DNA of 51,545 nt from a bacterium. Lineage in GTDB: Bacteria; Chloroflexota; Dormibacteria; Aeolococcales; Bog-877. The stretch is from assembly GCA_021785655.1 (NCBI GenBank), contig JAJYET010000015.1:1-51545 (forward strand), given 5' to 3'. Shown here piece by piece: positions 8,275 through 16,830 of this stretch; position 1 is the first letter of the stretch; each line of letters opens with the position of its first letter. Both the position numbers and the translations under genes were made by a program. A model generated the notes under the pieces. That model was given only the letters and a program-made list of their open reading frames with translations, was not told where the DNA came from and searched no databases.

Positions 8275-8297
8275 TAGTCAGACAATGTGTATGACTA
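8275..8297. promoter_or_regulatory. Palindromic operator between the SDR operon and tetR
   Basis: A 23-base dyad centred at 8286: outer arms TAGTCA and TGACTA match perfectly and inner arms ACA and TGT also match; only the pair 8281/8291 and the centre break symmetry. On the minus strand TATAGT (8294-8299) is a good -10 for the SDR operon, so a bound dimer would block it. On the plus strand the site lies just ahead of tetR, allowing autorepression. Confidence 0.68.
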
Positions 8298-8329
8298 TAA
8301 CCGCATCGCCAGGAGCCGTCAAGCACCAA

Positions 8330-9097
8330 ATGAGCCCGCGACCATATCAGCTGGGCCGCCGCCAGGCGGAGGTCGATGAAGGTAGGCGCCGGGTGCTGGC
8401 CGCCGCCCGGGCGCTGCTGGGGACCACAGAGAGCTTCGGCTCCTTCACCGTGGAGGCGGTGGCCCGAGCCGCCGACGTCTCCCGGGCCACCGTCTACTAC
8501 CAGTTCGGCTCCAAGAGCGGCCTTCTGGAGGCGATCTGCGACGACCTGGCAGCGTCCGCCCGGATGGACACCCTGGCCGAGAGCTTCTCCCAGACCGACC
8601 CCATCGAGGCGCTGCACAGCTTCGTCGCAGTCTTCGGCCGCTTCTGGGATGCGGACCGGGCGGCGATGCGGCGGCTGCGGGCCCTTGCCCACCTCGACCC
8701 CGATGTGCGTGCGGTGATCACCGCTCGCGATGACCGGCGGCGGCAGGGGCTGGCAGTCCTGCTCGGCCGGCTGCGCGACCATCCCCGGGCCCCCGGGGCG
8801 GCCGACCCCCAGAGCGCGGCGAAAGTCCTCATGGCCCTCACCAGCTTCGAGACCTTCGATGCCCTGGCGGGGGCCACGGAGGATTGCGCCGCGGCCCTCC
8901 CCGCCGTCTGCCGGCTCATCGACGCGGTCCTTGGGGCTCCCGCCCCGGGATCCGCTCAGCGGGTGGCAGCCAGCCCCGGGGACCAGGAGACGGGAGGCGC
9001 GGAGGAGGTCAGCGGGCCCGGCGTCGGCGCCCGACCAGAACGCCCAGCGCCGCCAGGAGGGCCAGGACCACCACCCCCACCGCATCCCACCAGCTGA
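8330..9097 (+). CDS. TetR-family transcriptional repressor
   Basis: TetR regulator. The N-terminal HTH is clear: RRRVLAAARALLGT, then FTVEAVARAADVSRATVYYQF and GLLEAICDDL. The ligand-binding half is helical and of unknown specificity. An upstream ATG at 8285 lies inside the operator dyad, so MSPRPYQ at 8330 is the more sensible start (255 residues). The last 35 residues are Gly/Pro-rich and lie antisense to the end of the neighbouring surface-protein gene, an 89-base tail-to-tail overlap. The likely target is the divergent SDR operon and itself. Confidence 0.88.
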   Translation: MSPRPYQLGRRQAEVDEGRRRVLAAARALLGTTESFGSFTVEAVARAADVSRATVYYQFGSKSGLLEAICDDLAASARMDTLAESFSQTDPIEALHSFVAVFGRFWDADRAAMRRLRALAHLDPDVRAVITARDDRRRQGLAVLLGRLRDHPRAPGAADPQSAAKVLMALTSFETFDALAGATEDCAAALPAVCRLIDAVLGAPAPGSAQRVAASPGDQETGGAEEVSGPGVGARPERPAPPGGPGPPPPPHPTS

Positions 9098-10625
9098 GGG
9101 CGGCGGCCCCCGCCGACAGCCGCCCCGAGGACGCGACTGCGCCACCGGAGCCCGAACCCCCTCCGCCCGCCGCGGGGGAGGGCGTCTGTGAGCCGCCAGC
9201 ACCGCCAGCCCCGGTCGAGGGACCGGACGCCCCCCCGGTGCCGGCGGGAGACGACCCGGGCGTCGAAGTCGCGCTCAGGACCGTGACCTGGAACTGGGTC
9301 GTGACCTGCTGGGGTACCTCGGGGCTGGCGTCGCTGACGGCCACCGTCACCGGCTGCTCCCCGGCCTGGCTGGGGACCCCGGAGATGAGGCCGGAGCGGC
9401 TGAGGCTGAGACCAGGGGGGAGAGAGCCCCCGGCAACCTTCCAGCTGAGCGGAGCCGTCCCCCCGGCGGCGGTGATGCGGAAGGTGTACGCCTGCCCGAG
9501 CACTCCCGCGGGCAGGGTGGCGGTCGTGATCTCGAGCGGCGTCACCACCAGGTAGGCGGCCTGAGCCGTCGCGGCCGCGAAGTCGGCCGAGCCCGAGTAG
9601 GTCGCGGTGGCGGTGCCGCTGCCCACGGGCAGCCGGGTCGTGGTGCAGCTCGCGGCGCCCCCGATCACCGGAGCCGAACAGAGGCTGGCACCCCCGCCGG
9701 AGAAGATGACACTTCCCGTGGGCTCATTGAGACCCCCCGTCACCGCCACCGCCGCTGAGAGCGTGACCGGCCGGCCGGCCACGGACCCTGAGGGGGAGAC
9801 GAGCAGGGAGGTGCGCGGCGTCTGCGGGTTGACGGTGAGGGTCTCATCCTGAGTGGAGAGCTCCCCCTGGGTGTCCGTGGCGGTGATCTGGAAGTTGAAG
9901 GTGCCCGGGGTGGTGGGAGTGCCGGTCAGCTGGGCACCGAAGAGCGCGAGCCCTGGTGGCGCCCCAGCCCCGAGGCCCCACTGGTAGGGAGGGGAACCGC
10001 CGGTCGCCAGCAGCGTCAGCTGGTAGGGGGTCCCGTAGGTGGCCGGCGGCAGGGTCGAGGCCGAAGCGACGGCTGGCAGGCCGACGTACTGCACCGTTGT
10101 CGAGGAGATGGCGGGCTGGTAGGACTGGTCCCCGGAGTAGGTGGCGGAGGCGACCACCGTGCCGGTGGCCGGCGCCAGAGTCCCCGAGCAGGTCCCCGAT
10201 CCGGAGCTGAGCGCGATCGTGCAGACAACCTGTTGCTGGGCCGAGATCGTGACCTGGCCGGTGGGCTCCACCCCCTGGACGGTGCCAGTCACCGTCGCCG
10301 TGAAGGTCAGCTGATGTCCGGCGTCCGCGGGGTTGGGGGAGGCGCCGACGGTGAGCCCCGTGGGATGCCGGCCCACCACCAGCGTGAACTGCTGGGTGGC
10401 GGAGGGGGCCACGGTGTTCTGCGCGGAGAGGGTGATCGGGTAGGTCCCCGCGGCGCCCATGGCCGCCGTGCCGGAGATGAGGCCGTGCGGCGAGACCGTG
10501 ACGCCGGCGGGGAGGGCCCCGGTCTCGAAGATGGCGGGCGCGGGCGACCCGCCGGCGGTCACCTGGAAGGATTGCGCCACCCCCACGGTGAAGGTGGTGG
10601 CGGCGACCGAGGTGATGGTGGGGGG
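9009..10625 (-). CDS. Ig-like C-terminal part of a surface protein (frame -1)
   Basis: About 537 codons of putative-Ig and Big_3-like repeats, with recurrent TGSVIFSGGGASLC/TGQVTISAQQ strands and PPGLSLSRSGLISGVP/ALPAGVTVSPHGLISGT loops. A Gly/Ser/Thr-rich spacer follows, then a C-terminal membrane anchor (VGVVVLALLAALGVLVG) and an RRRRAR tail. No signal peptide or ribosome site precedes it; the only early start is a GTG at 10586 in the middle of an Ig strand. Reading continues smoothly from the upstream beta-helix gene after a -1 shift at 10619-10625. The two halves are best read as one cell-wall-anchored protein of about 973 residues. Confidence 0.8.
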   Translation of the reverse strand, partial: PPTITSVAATTFTVGVAQSFQVTAGGSPAPAIFETGALPAGVTVSPHGLISGTAAMGAAGTYPITLSAQNTVAPSATQQFTLVVGRHPTGLTVGASPNPADAGHQLTFTATVTGTVQGVEPTGQVTISAQQQVVCTIALSSGSGTCSGTLAPATGTVVASATYSGDQSYQPAISSTTVQYVGLPAVASASTLPPATYGTPYQLTLLATGGSPPYQWGLGAGAPPGLALFGAQLTGTPTTPGTFNFQITATDTQGELSTQDETLTVNPQTPRTSLLVSPSGSVAGRPVTLSAAVAVTGGLNEPTGSVIFSGGGASLCSAPVIGGAASCTTTRLPVGSGTATATYSGSADFAAATAQAAYLVVTPLEITTATLPAGVLGQAYTFRITAAGGTAPLSWKVAGGSLPPGLSLSRSGLISGVPSQAGEQPVTVAVSDASPEVPQQVTTQFQVTVLSATSTPGSSPAGTGGASGPSTGAGGAGGSQTPSPAAGGGGSGSGGAVASSGRLSAGAAALSWWDAVGVVVLALLAALGVLVGRRRRAR

Positions 10626-11929
10626 CTGGGGGAGGTGGGCTGGGCGAATCCGGAGTTCGGCTCGACCGCCCCAGGGGAGCAGCTCGCCTCACCGGGGAGG
10701 GGCCGGGGCTGCTGGATCTGATCCAGCGCCGGGCACACCAGGAGACCGCCCAGGGTGGTCCCGAACGGGATCACGTAGTCCTCGGGCTGCCCGGTCAGCA
10801 ACCCGTAGGCGCCGGGGGCGAGGGAGTCGTCTATCCCGCTGGAGGAGGCGACCCCGTCGGTGGGCTGGGTGAGCCCGCAGCCGCTCCCGGCCCCGCTGTC
10901 CGCCGCGTTGTACCCGAGGCTGGTGGGAGGCGCCGCTCCCGCGTCCCAGCCGCACTCCGAAGCCGGCCCCCCGCTCCCCGAGTTGCCCACCACGAGAGAG
11001 GCTCCCAGCCCCAGGTGGGGCACGCCGATCGCCCCTCCCTGGTAGATGCCGGAGCCCACCGGAGCGTTGTTCTTGAAGATGGTCGAGGCGATCACCTCGG
11101 CGGTGGAGGAGAGGTTGAAGATCGCCCCCCCAGCCGCGCTCTGCGGCACCGGGTTGGAGGCGTTCACGCTGGCGCTGTTGTGCGCGAGGGAGGACTCGTA
11201 CACCAAGAGCGAGCCCACGTTGTAGATCCCCCCGCCCTGCAGGAGCAGCTGCAGCCCCCCGGGACCCGCGGCGGTGACGAGAGCATCCGCCACGTCGTTC
11301 TCGGTCACCGAGCTGCGCGAGAGGGTCAGGCTGCCGTCGTTGTAGATCCCCCCGCCCTGCCCCAGACCCTGGCAGAAGGTGGTGGTGGTGGTGGTGCACA
11401 GCAGGGTCGAAGGGGTCGCCACGTTGGTGTCCACCGCGACCCGGTCAAGGGTCAGGTTGCCCTGGTTGTTTATCCCGCCCCCGAACTGGGCCACCCCGTC
11501 AAGGATCTCGAGATTGGAGATGACCACGGTCTGCCCCGCCTGCACCGACAAGGTGCTCCCGAGGGTCATGCCGCCCAGGCCGCCCATCAGCTGGGGAGGA
11601 GTCGGGCCGCTGACCCCCACGATGTTCAGCGAGCGGATCGAGGCGGGGATCACCGCCCCCCCTGTGGTGTTGGAGTCGGAGGCCTTGACGGTCCCCTCGA
11701 TCTCGATGGTGTCCCCGCTCGCCGCCTCGGTGAGGGCGTAGGCGAGGGTCGCGCAGGGGGCGGAGGTGCAGGTGCCGGCATCGGTCCCGGTGGCGCCGCT
11801 CACCAGAAGGAGGGTGGGCGCCGCCCAAACCGGGACGGCCGCGCCGCCGGCGAGGAGCAGCCCCAGGATCGCTGCGGCCCCCAGGACCCCGACGGGTCGA
11901 GCCGGAAGCCAAGGGCGCCGGGTGGACAT
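10559..11929 (-). CDS. Signal-peptide beta-helix part of the same surface protein
   Basis: The ATG at 11929 opens a signal peptide with a GVLGAAAILGLLLAGGAA core and a VWA/AP cleavage site. It is followed by a choice-of-anchor-Q/Pmp-like beta-helix with repeats of GGGIYN-GSL (FGGGINNQGNLTL, QGGGIYNDGSLTL, QGGGIYNVGSLLV, AGGAIFNLSS). After CSPGAVEPNSGFAQPTS the frame runs into a short proline/arginine tail and stops at 10559. The -1 frame continues with PPTITSVAATTFTVG into Ig-like repeats. A TTG at 11944 is an alternative start. The role is probably adhesion or a cell-surface function. Confidence 0.82.
   Translation of the reverse strand: MSTRRPWLPARPVGVLGAAAILGLLLAGGAAVPVWAAPTLLLVSGATGTDAGTCTSAPCATLAYALTEAASGDTIEIEGTVKASDSNTTGGAVIPASIRSLNIVGVSGPTPPQLMGGLGGMTLGSTLSVQAGQTVVISNLEILDGVAQFGGGINNQGNLTLDRVAVDTNVATPSTLLCTTTTTTFCQGLGQGGGIYNDGSLTLSRSSVTENDVADALVTAAGPGGLQLLLQGGGIYNVGSLLVYESSLAHNSASVNASNPVPQSAAGGAIFNLSSTAEVIASTIFKNNAPVGSGIYQGGAIGVPHLGLGASLVVGNSGSGGPASECGWDAGAAPPTSLGYNAADSGAGSGCGLTQPTDGVASSSGIDDSLAPGAYGLLTGQPEDYVIPFGTTLGGLLVCPALDQIQQPRPLPGEASCSPGAVEPNSGFAQPTSPSPPPSPRSPPPPSPWGWRNPSR
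10619..10625 (-). other. Slippery heptamer C CCC CCA joining the two surface-protein frames
   Basis: In the frame of the beta-helix gene the sequence reads AGC CCC CCA, which satisfies the X XXY YYZ pattern for -1 slippage. Slipping one base back yields CCC CCC ACC ATC and continues directly into the Ig-like frame. A one-base homopolymer error in the assembly would look the same. Confidence 0.45.
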
Positions 11930-12114
11930 GCCTGACTGCTCCAAGAGTGCTGCCGCTCGTCTGGCGACCTCGCCCGCAGGATACCGGACCCGTTCGGCGG
12001 GTGGGCCGCGGCGGGCCAGGGCTGAGCCGACTGTGACCGAGCCGTTCGTGGGCTGTCACCCAGCGTCAGCCGGAGAGAGCCGGAGTGCCCCCCGCGGGGC
12101 CCGCTATCGGCCGG

Positions 12115-12744
12115 TCAGAGGGGAAGCCGGTCGGCCAGCGTCGGCGTCGCCCTCAGCGTGGCCGCGACCATCTCGCAGATCGGCGAGAGGTCCCGGGGCT
12201 CGCTGAGGTCCAGGTACCAGCTCTGCTCCGCGGTGAAGCGCTCCACCCAGACGGCCCCCTCACGGAACGCCAGGTTGAGGTGCACCACCCGGCCATCGTC
12301 GTCCGGAAGCACCCGGGACAGCAGCGACTCCACGGTGGAGATCCACGCCTGGACCTCTCCCAGGTCGGACAGCTGGTAACCGCCGTCGCCCAGGTCGTAC
12401 TCCACCACCAGGTCCACCCCGGGGTGGGGCGGCTGGGCGCGGTGGCTGCAGGCCTCGCCGGGCTCGTGGTACAGGTCGCACTCACTGCCCGGACCGTAGG
12501 TGCCGAGGTAGGTGAGCAGGGCGTCCCAGTGGAAGTGCAGTGAGGCCTGGTAGCGGGGTGCCGCCTCCGACGTTCCGACGTGGGCGGCGCAGCGGAAGGT
12601 CCGGTCCCCGGTGCTCGGCTCTATCTCGTGGCCGATGTCCTCCACCACCAGTCCGGTCCGGTCTAGCCCCTCCAGGAGATCCGAGGCCACCTCCTCGTAC
12701 ACCGGGAAGTAGAACCCCTCCTCGTCGGGCGGCTCGCCGCTCAC
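12115..12744 (-). CDS. Hypothetical protein coupled to a FemAB ligase
   Basis: 209 residues with no family I recognise. Composition is acidic and globular, with FYFPVYEEVASDLLEGL at the start, ASLHFHWDALLTYLGTYG, a DLVVEYDLGDGGYQLSDLGEVQAWI core, and VVHLNLAFREGAVWVERF near the end. No signal peptide or membrane segment. The GTG start overlaps the stop of the FemAB gene (GTGA, 12741-12744), so the two are made together and may work together. Confidence 0.75.
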   Translation of the reverse strand: MSGEPPDEEGFYFPVYEEVASDLLEGLDRTGLVVEDIGHEIEPSTGDRTFRCAAHVGTSEAAPRYQASLHFHWDALLTYLGTYGPGSECDLYHEPGEACSHRAQPPHPGVDLVVEYDLGDGGYQLSDLGEVQAWISTVESLLSRVLPDDDGRVVHLNLAFREGAVWVERFTAEQSWYLDLSEPRDLSPICEMVAATLRATPTLADRLPL

Positions 12745-13739
12745 CGCAGCCTCCGACTCCGGCCCAGAAGCCGGCTCCGGTCGAGGGCTTTCAAGACCCG
12801 CACCCCTCCGGGGACCAGCTGGCGACGGCGGGCCCCGAGGTAGCGGACCTGGCGCCCAGAGAAGCCGAGCTTGAACTGGGCCAGCCCGTGCCAGGGGTGG
12901 TCCGGCCGGTCGTCCTCAGGAACTCCCCAGAGGTCATAGTCGGTACAGCCCTCCTCGCGCCCCTCCATCATCGCGCGCCAGTGCAGGAGGTGGTTGGGCA
13001 TGTCCTCGCGGTGGGCTCCCGTGGCCCCGCCGTAGAGGTAGACCAGCTCCGGCCCGCAGCGGGCCAGAAGGGCGGCCGCCACCACCTCACCTTGGGCCTC
13101 GGCGACCCACACCCGGGCGAGCTCCCCCAGCTGCCCCAGCACCGATGAGAGGTGGTCGCGGGGCGGCAGCCGCACCTGCTGGCGGCCCTCGGTGGCCCTA
13201 AGGCAGCGGTCTAGCTCCTCCAGCTCTCCCTCCCGAACCATGACCCCCCGGCGCTCGGCGAGGCGCACGTTGTACCGGGTCTTGGAGTGGAAGGAGGCCA
13301 GGATGGCATCGGGCTCGGGTCGCAGGTCCACCACCGTGGTCGCCAGCGGCTGGCGGGAGGGGCAGGGAGCCCAGGCGCGGATCGGGTGCCCCGCCGGGAC
13401 CGCCCCGTCCTCCCAGTTGGGCTCTACCTCGATCGCCAGGGCCCACTCGCGGCGGCCGAGCCGGACCAGCTCCCGCTCCACCGCCAGGAAGGCGGCTGCG
13501 TCGTCGGGGGCGCAGGCCGGGCCCCGGGGCAGGTAGAGGCGCAGAGCCCGCGGCGGACCCAGCGGCCCCACCTGGACCGACAGCGGCAGCGGCCTCCCGG
13601 ACACCTCGACCACCACCCGGCTGAGGCGCCATCCGGCAAGCGCCTGCACCTCGCCCCAGGCGTGCGACTGCAGCAGCGAGGGAGCCGGCCAGCTGGCCAG
13701 CAGCCGGTCCCAGCCGGCGGCTCCGAGGCTCCCTTCCAT
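12741..13739 (-). CDS. FemAB-type peptidyltransferase (GNAT-fold ligase)
   Basis: 332 residues. Family markers include LLQSHAWGEVQALAGW, LRLYLPRGPA, the FHSKTRYNVRLAERRGV segment, and a C-terminal ARCGPELVYLYGGATG...PNHLLHWRAMMEG...DYDLWGVPED. Known FemABX proteins add amino acids from aminoacyl-tRNA to lipid II or related precursors. The ATG at 13739 has TATTGT eight bases upstream, so a longer N-terminal extension is unlikely. A second, clearly homologous gene lies at 45976-47022. Confidence 0.88.
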   Translation of the reverse strand: MEGSLGAAGWDRLLASWPAPSLLQSHAWGEVQALAGWRLSRVVVEVSGRPLPLSVQVGPLGPPRALRLYLPRGPACAPDDAAAFLAVERELVRLGRREWALAIEVEPNWEDGAVPAGHPIRAWAPCPSRQPLATTVVDLRPEPDAILASFHSKTRYNVRLAERRGVMVREGELEELDRCLRATEGRQQVRLPPRDHLSSVLGQLGELARVWVAEAQGEVVAAALLARCGPELVYLYGGATGAHREDMPNHLLHWRAMMEGREEGCTDYDLWGVPEDDRPDHPWHGLAQFKLGFSGRQVRYLGARRRQLVPGGVRVLKALDRSRLLGRSRRLR

Positions 13740-13747
13740 AAGGGGCG

Positions 13748-13753
13748 ACAATA
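13748..13753 (-). promoter_or_regulatory. -10 box (TATTGT) of the FemAB gene
   Basis: Minus-strand TATTGT with an eight-base spacer to the ATG at 13739. It faces a plus-strand promoter about 50 bases away. Confidence 0.5.
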
Positions 13754-13805
13754 CCGGGGAGGGCCACCGGCGGCGGCGCTCCCCGGAGATCGGCCCCGCC
13801 TGTGC

Positions 13806-13811
13806 TAGTAT
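13806..13811 (+). promoter_or_regulatory. Extended -10 promoter of the DUF4388 operon
   Basis: TAGTAT preceded by TGC at 13803-13805 gives an extended -10. About 55 bases of leader follow, with AGGAGAG at 13857-13863 ahead of the TTG start. Confidence 0.5.
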
Positions 13812-13873
13812 CGCGCCGACCGACCGGGGAGGGTTGGTCCGCCGCGGCGGACCCTCAGGAGAGATCCACAACC

Positions 13874-15103
13874 TTGCAGAACCAGGGCAGCATCGGGCCA
13901 GCCACGGTGGCCGAGCTTCTCCAGACGATGCAGCAGGACCGGGCCACCGGCACGCTCCTGCTGGAGAACGGCTCCCAGCAATGCTCACTCCACTTCCTCT
14001 TCGGACACCTCTTCCACGCCACCGGCGAGGGGCAGGAGGGGGAGGGCGCGGTCATGACCGCCCTGGGGTGGAACAGCGGCGCCTACACCTTCAACCCGAG
14101 GGCCAAGCTGCCTCCGGAGGAGACCATCAACAGCTCCACCGACGACCTGCTCCGCCAATGGGAGCGCCAGGACGGCAAGGCCGCCGGGGTGGAGGACCTG
14201 GCGGCCGCGGTTCCCGAGCCGGTGGCGGCCGCGGCCGCGAGCGGCTGGCCCGAGCAGGCTGAGGCGGACGACGTGGAGGGGGCGGACATCGAGCCGTTCA
14301 TGGCCCCGCCCCCGCCCACCCCGTACACGCCGCCGGCGCGACAGCTGCAATCCCCGCCAGCCTCGGCGCCGGCTCGGCCCACGGTGCCGACGGCTTCCGC
14401 GCCGCCGCGGAGGGCCGCCGCTCCGACCCCGCCCGGGCCCGCCGTGCGACCCCCGGCGGGCGCCACCAGGGCTCAGCTCTCGGTCATGGTGCCCATGCCC
14501 AGCGGGCCGAGCCTGCATGCGGGTCTCAAGGCCTCCTTCCTCAACTTCCCGATGCTGCTGAAGACCCTCGGCCAGGACGGTTTCTCCGGCTACGTCTCGG
14601 TGACCAGCGAGACCGACCGGCAGAGGCGCGGCGACATCCTCTTCAAGGACGGGGAGATCCTCCAGAGCCAACAGCGAGGAGAGGGCAACTACCGGAGAGG
14701 CAAGCAGGCGATCCAGGAGCTGGTGGCTCACGTGGGGCGGGGCCAGGGCCTCATCGACGCCGTGGAGCTGCCCTCGGAGCTGGTGGCCGCGGTGGCCCCG
14801 CTGATCGTGGCCACAACCGTGTTCATAAACCTGCCCGCGCGCATCGTGGACTTCCAGTCGCTCATCGAGTTCATCGCCGATCAGCGGGTCAGTGGGGGCA
14901 TCCTGGTGAGCCACGGCGAGCAGGTGGCAGTGGCCCTCTTGGGTGAGGGCACCCCCAGCGGCAGCTACAGCACCCATGCCCCCGAGCTGGCCGAGGGGCC
15001 ACAGGTGGCGGCCGCGGCCTGCGCGGAGCGGGAGGCTCGGATCGACGTCGTGGCCGCACCGCCCCAGCCCGTGCCGGCTATCGATTTGGCGGAGATCGGC
15101 TGA
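13874..15103 (+). CDS. DUF4388 (PATAN-type) domain protein
   Basis: 409 residues. The TTG at 13874 is supported by AGGAGAG upstream and gives the usual start MQNQGSIGPATVAELLQTM. The first DUF4388 unit spans about residues 5-95, with TGTLLLENGSQQCSLHFLFG, a FHAT loop and GWNSGAYTF. A linker rich in Pro and Ala (about 100-210) leads to a second DUF4388-like unit (MLLKTLGQDGFSGYVSVTS, DILFKDGEIL) and a C-terminal region ending near residue 400. In other bacteria such proteins accompany response regulators and motility or polarity GTPases. None is next door here; the downstream genes are a lipoprotein and menA. Confidence 0.82.
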   Translation: MQNQGSIGPATVAELLQTMQQDRATGTLLLENGSQQCSLHFLFGHLFHATGEGQEGEGAVMTALGWNSGAYTFNPRAKLPPEETINSSTDDLLRQWERQDGKAAGVEDLAAAVPEPVAAAAASGWPEQAEADDVEGADIEPFMAPPPPTPYTPPARQLQSPPASAPARPTVPTASAPPRRAAAPTPPGPAVRPPAGATRAQLSVMVPMPSGPSLHAGLKASFLNFPMLLKTLGQDGFSGYVSVTSETDRQRRGDILFKDGEILQSQQRGEGNYRRGKQAIQELVAHVGRGQGLIDAVELPSELVAAVAPLIVATTVFINLPARIVDFQSLIEFIADQRVSGGILVSHGEQVAVALLGEGTPSGSYSTHAPELAEGPQVAAAACAEREARIDVVAAPPQPVPAIDLAEIG

Positions 15104-15117
15104 CCGCTGCGGCAGGG

Positions 15118-16830
15118 GTGGCAGGGCCCAGGCGGGCCCGCTGGCTTCTCTTCCTGCTCGCGGCACTCCTGGCGCTCGTGCCGCTGCTGTCTGCCTGTGG
15201 TCCGGTGACACCCCCGGAGATCACCGCGGTAGCCCCCGCCCCCAGCCAGGGCGGAACCCACACCAACATCGTCTTCACGATCGTCTTCAGCGTGCCCATG
15301 GACCCGCACTCGGTGGAGACCCGGCTCTCGATCAAGAGCCGCCGGGGCAAGCCGCCCCCGGGGTGCGACATCAAGCTGGCGGCCGCGGGCCGGCGCACCG
15401 GCTGTTTCTTCAGGTGGTCGGACGGCTACCGGATCATGCGCCTGCTGCACCCGGGCCACCCCCTGGCGGTGGTCACCACCTACCGGATCAACGTGGCCGG
15501 CGGCATCCGGGCCGCCTCAGGAGCGGTCAACGACCTGGCCCACTCCTGGGGGTTCTCCACCGAGGGGGGGCCATCGCTCTCGTCTACCTTCCCCGGCAAC
15601 GGAGGGAACCTGGGCCCCTACCAGGCCCCCGCCCTCGCCTTCGACCGGGCGATGGATCCCCAGGCCGTTGCCTCCGCGGTGTCCCTCTCCCCCGACCCTC
15701 CCGGCGGCTACCAGGTCCTGCCCAACCCCGCTGTACCCGGCCGGTTCCTCCTCGAGCCGTCCCGTCCCCTGGTGCCGGGGCAAACCTACACCGTGACGGT
15801 GAGCCGCGCCGCCCTCGACGTGGACGGCAACCACCTCCAGGCGGGCGCCCGGTTCAAGTTCAAGGTCACCGGGTACGGCTCCAGTCCCTCCTTGATCTTC
15901 CCCGCCGGACCGGCGGTGGGCCAGTACTCAGAGGTCCTGGCCACGGCCACCCCGGAGCAGGCGGGAGACCCACCCGGCCTGCGCCTCCTGGCCTCCGCCC
16001 CCTCGGGCAGTAGCTACAGCCTCGCGGTGGCGGCTCCGGACGGGCAGTACCTGGCCTCCGAGCTGGCGGGGAGACACGGGCTGGAGGTTCTGGACCTGGC
16101 CACCGGGAAGTCGACCCCGGTTCTGGGGAGCACCTCCAGCACCATGGTCGCCTGGTCCCCCACCAGCCAGCAGCTGGCCTTCATCTCCTCCGGTGCGCTG
16201 CGGGTGTTCACCTTGGCCACCTCCCAGACGGTGACCCTCTCCGCCACCACCTCCTTCTCCGGCCCGCTGGGTTGGAGGGCGGATGGGGAGGTCCTGGCCG
16301 CGGTGGCCAGCGCCCAGGGTCTGGCAGACCGGGTGGCCCTCCTCAGCCCCAGCCTCAGCGCCGTCACCTACCTCTCCCCTCCCGGGCCCACCCTCCCCGC
16401 CCAGAGCCCGGTCTGGGGCCCGCAGGGCGATTCCCTGGCCTTCGCCGTGGGCCAGCCGGCCGATCCATCCACCTGGCTGTACGCCCCGGGGGTGGGGGCC
16501 ACTCCCTTCAGGCAGCTGGCCCCGGGTCAGCCGGTGGCCTTCCTCAGCAGCTCGGTGGTGCTGCTGCGCGAGCCGAGTGGCGCCCTGGTCACCGTCTCAA
16601 CGGCCGGCGGGCCGGTGACTTCGCTGGTCGGGCCGGTGGCCGGCCAGTACCCGGCGGCGGTGGCCTCCACCGCGACCGGGCGCCAGCTGGCCTTCACCCG
16701 GCTTGAGGGCCACTACCTGCAGCTCTACCTCGCCAACGACGGGGCGACCACTCAGGACCGGTTGACCGCCTTCGACAGCACCAGCCCACTCAACGCGGGT
16801 CCCCCGGTGTTCGTGGGCGAGCCCGGGTGA
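15118..16830 (+). CDS. Lipoprotein with SbsA Ig-like and beta-propeller-like regions
   Basis: 570 residues. A type II signal peptide (LLFLLAALLALVPLLSAC) puts the lipidated cysteine at residue 27. Two SbsA-type Ig-like domains follow: the first (TPPEITAVAPAPSQGG...FTIVFSVPMD) at about 30-165, the second (GGNLGPYQAPALAFDRAMDP) at about 170-265. The C-terminal 300 residues contain TolB/WD40-like blades (VLDLATGKSTPVLG, MVAWSPTSQQLAFIS, SPVWGPQGDSLAFAV). GTG start 14 bases after the DUF4388 stop. Its stop overlaps menA (GTGA), so the three genes form one operon. Probably an outer-surface binding or scaffold protein. Confidence 0.85.
   Translation: MAGPRRARWLLFLLAALLALVPLLSACGPVTPPEITAVAPAPSQGGTHTNIVFTIVFSVPMDPHSVETRLSIKSRRGKPPPGCDIKLAAAGRRTGCFFRWSDGYRIMRLLHPGHPLAVVTTYRINVAGGIRAASGAVNDLAHSWGFSTEGGPSLSSTFPGNGGNLGPYQAPALAFDRAMDPQAVASAVSLSPDPPGGYQVLPNPAVPGRFLLEPSRPLVPGQTYTVTVSRAALDVDGNHLQAGARFKFKVTGYGSSPSLIFPAGPAVGQYSEVLATATPEQAGDPPGLRLLASAPSGSSYSLAVAAPDGQYLASELAGRHGLEVLDLATGKSTPVLGSTSSTMVAWSPTSQQLAFISSGALRVFTLATSQTVTLSATTSFSGPLGWRADGEVLAAVASAQGLADRVALLSPSLSAVTYLSPPGPTLPAQSPVWGPQGDSLAFAVGQPADPSTWLYAPGVGATPFRQLAPGQPVAFLSSSVVLLREPSGALVTVSTAGGPVTSLVGPVAGQYPAAVASTATGRQLAFTRLEGHYLQLYLANDGATTQDRLTAFDSTSPLNAGPPVFVGEPG

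Noticed and set aside
8285..8287. ATG at 8285 as the tetR start
   Set aside because: It lies within the operator dyad and adds residues not needed by the HTH; the ATG at 8330 is more consistent.
10559..10586. GTG at 10586 as an independent start for the Ig-like gene
   Set aside because: It falls inside an Ig strand, has no ribosome site, and lacks a signal peptide although the protein is anchored outside.
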